A stretch of 11,995 nucleotides of DNA from an uncultured Oscillospiraceae bacterium. GTDB taxonomy: Bacteria > Bacillota > Clostridia > Oscillospirales > Ruminococcaceae. Position 1 is the stretch's first letter, and each line of letters starts with the position of its first letter. The notes under the pieces were generated by a model. That model saw only the letters and a list, made by a program, of their open reading frames with translations, ran no database searches and was not told where the DNA came from. Of this stretch, positions 11,633 through 11,995 are shown in pieces. The position numbers and the translations under genes were made by a program. The stretch covers positions 1 to 11,995 of the forward strand of contig CAKTAM010000053.1 of the NCBI GenBank assembly GCA_934527255.1, read 5' to 3'.

Positions 11633-11661
11633 ACTATATCACATTCGGCGGGCGGTGTCAA
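11633..11661 (-). promoter_or_regulatory. Sigma-A promoter of the 10277-11577 gene
   Basis: The minus strand has TTGACA (11661-11656), a 17-bp spacer and TATAGT (11638-11633), with TGA directly before the -10 giving an extended -10. The predicted start near 11626 leaves a leader of about 48 nt. This is a strong promoter, so the frameshifted gene was, or still is, independently transcribed. Confidence 0.85.
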
Positions 11662-11723
11662 GGCGACTGCTTTTTCGGTTTTCTGCGGTTTTCCGGCAGC
11701 CGCCCCACCGGTTTTGGGCAAGC

Positions 11724-11775
11724 AAAAGGCCAGCCGCCCCGCCGCCCGCAGGCGGCAGTACGACCGGCCTCTTTT
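11724..11775 (-). terminator. Terminator-like hairpin after the zinc-ribbon gene
   Basis: About 20 nt after the stop at 11795, the minus strand reads GAAAAGAGGCCGG and later CTGGCCTTTTGC, pairing AGGCC with GGCCT. An inner perfect hairpin GCCGCC-TGCG-GGCGGC lies between them. A short T4 follows the outer stem, and A4 precedes it, so it could act in both directions. The spacer between outer and inner stems is not fully paired. Confidence 0.6.
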
Positions 11776-11794
11776 CAACCGTGTGACCGGACGA

Positions 11795-11995
11795 TCATTC
11801 CTCGTCGGAGGGCTCGCCGTCGGTCTCCTCGTCCTCAAACTCGGCTTCCCATTTGACGCCGCAGCGCGGGCAGCACAGGTTTTCATCGGTCAGCATCTGC
11901 TCGTTGGCATACACGACCTTGCCGCAGTTGGGGCAGGTGATCTCGTACACATCGTCGTCGTCATCCTCGCCGCCGCAGCAGGAGCAGGCATTTTC
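11795..11995 (-). CDS. C-terminal 66 residues of an acidic zinc-ribbon protein (5' end outside window)
   Basis: Only the 3' part is present; the frame is open at the window edge and ends with TGA at 11795. The visible segment has CSCC at residues 4-7 and a run of five aspartates at 11-15. A classic four-cysteine zinc ribbon follows: CPNC (C21, C24) and CPRC (C42, C45). An acidic tail ends EEETDGEPSDEE-like. The pattern YEITCPNCGKVVYANEQML followed by a second CPxCG knuckle resembles the C-terminal end of a small clostridial family named after C. difficile CD1247, whose function I do not know. It is a weak identification because the diagnostic N-terminal part is missing. The gene lies upstream of, and is separated by a terminator-like hairpin from, the frameshifted gene. 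Confidence 0.75.
   Translation of the reverse strand, partial: ENACSCCGGEDDDDDVYEITCPNCGKVVYANEQMLTDENLCCPRCGVKWEAEFEDEETDGEPSDEE

Overview
All recognisable genes lie on the minus strand, so transcription runs from high to low coordinates. High GC in coding DNA, classic Firmicute promoters and Shine-Dalgarno sites, a dgt-dnaG-rpoD block and the primary sequences of RpoB and the sigma factor point to a GC-rich member of the class Clostridia. The Faecalibacterium/Gemmiger/Subdoligranulum group of Oscillospirales is my best guess. That placement is inferred from general resemblance, not from a search.

Layout in the direction of transcription. (1) 11995-11795: 3' end of a small acidic zinc-ribbon protein, followed by a terminator-like hairpin. 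(2) 11661-10277: a gene with its own consensus promoter encoding an uncharacterised beta-sandwich-like protein of about 430 residues, broken by an apparent single-base deletion near 10986. (3) 10173-5855: an AT-rich upstream element and promoter, then dgt-like dNTP triphosphohydrolase, dnaG primase and the housekeeping sigma factor (rpoD/sigA), closed by a strong intrinsic terminator at 5784-5820. (4) 5763-1: an elaborate rpoB control region, then rpoB and the first 514 codons of rpoC. The control region holds two adjacent 16-bp repeats, A/T-tract UP-like DNA, a perfect TTGACA-N17-TATAAT promoter and a structured leader of about 290 nt.

The window therefore joins two information-processing units. 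Nucleotide-pool control plus replication priming sits with the main sigma factor, and directly downstream are the two largest core RNA polymerase subunits that this sigma factor binds. rpoBC is not preceded by rplJ-rplL, its usual bacterial neighbours.

The most interesting material is non-coding. It comprises the rpoB upstream region and leader, with twin copies of CGGTTTTAGCCCG 32 nt apart and further hairpins, and an 18-bp-stem hairpin in the rpoB-rpoC gap. I see no CRISPR array, tRNA, rRNA, insertion sequence or prophage gene. The long plus-strand reading frames are antisense shadows of the real genes.
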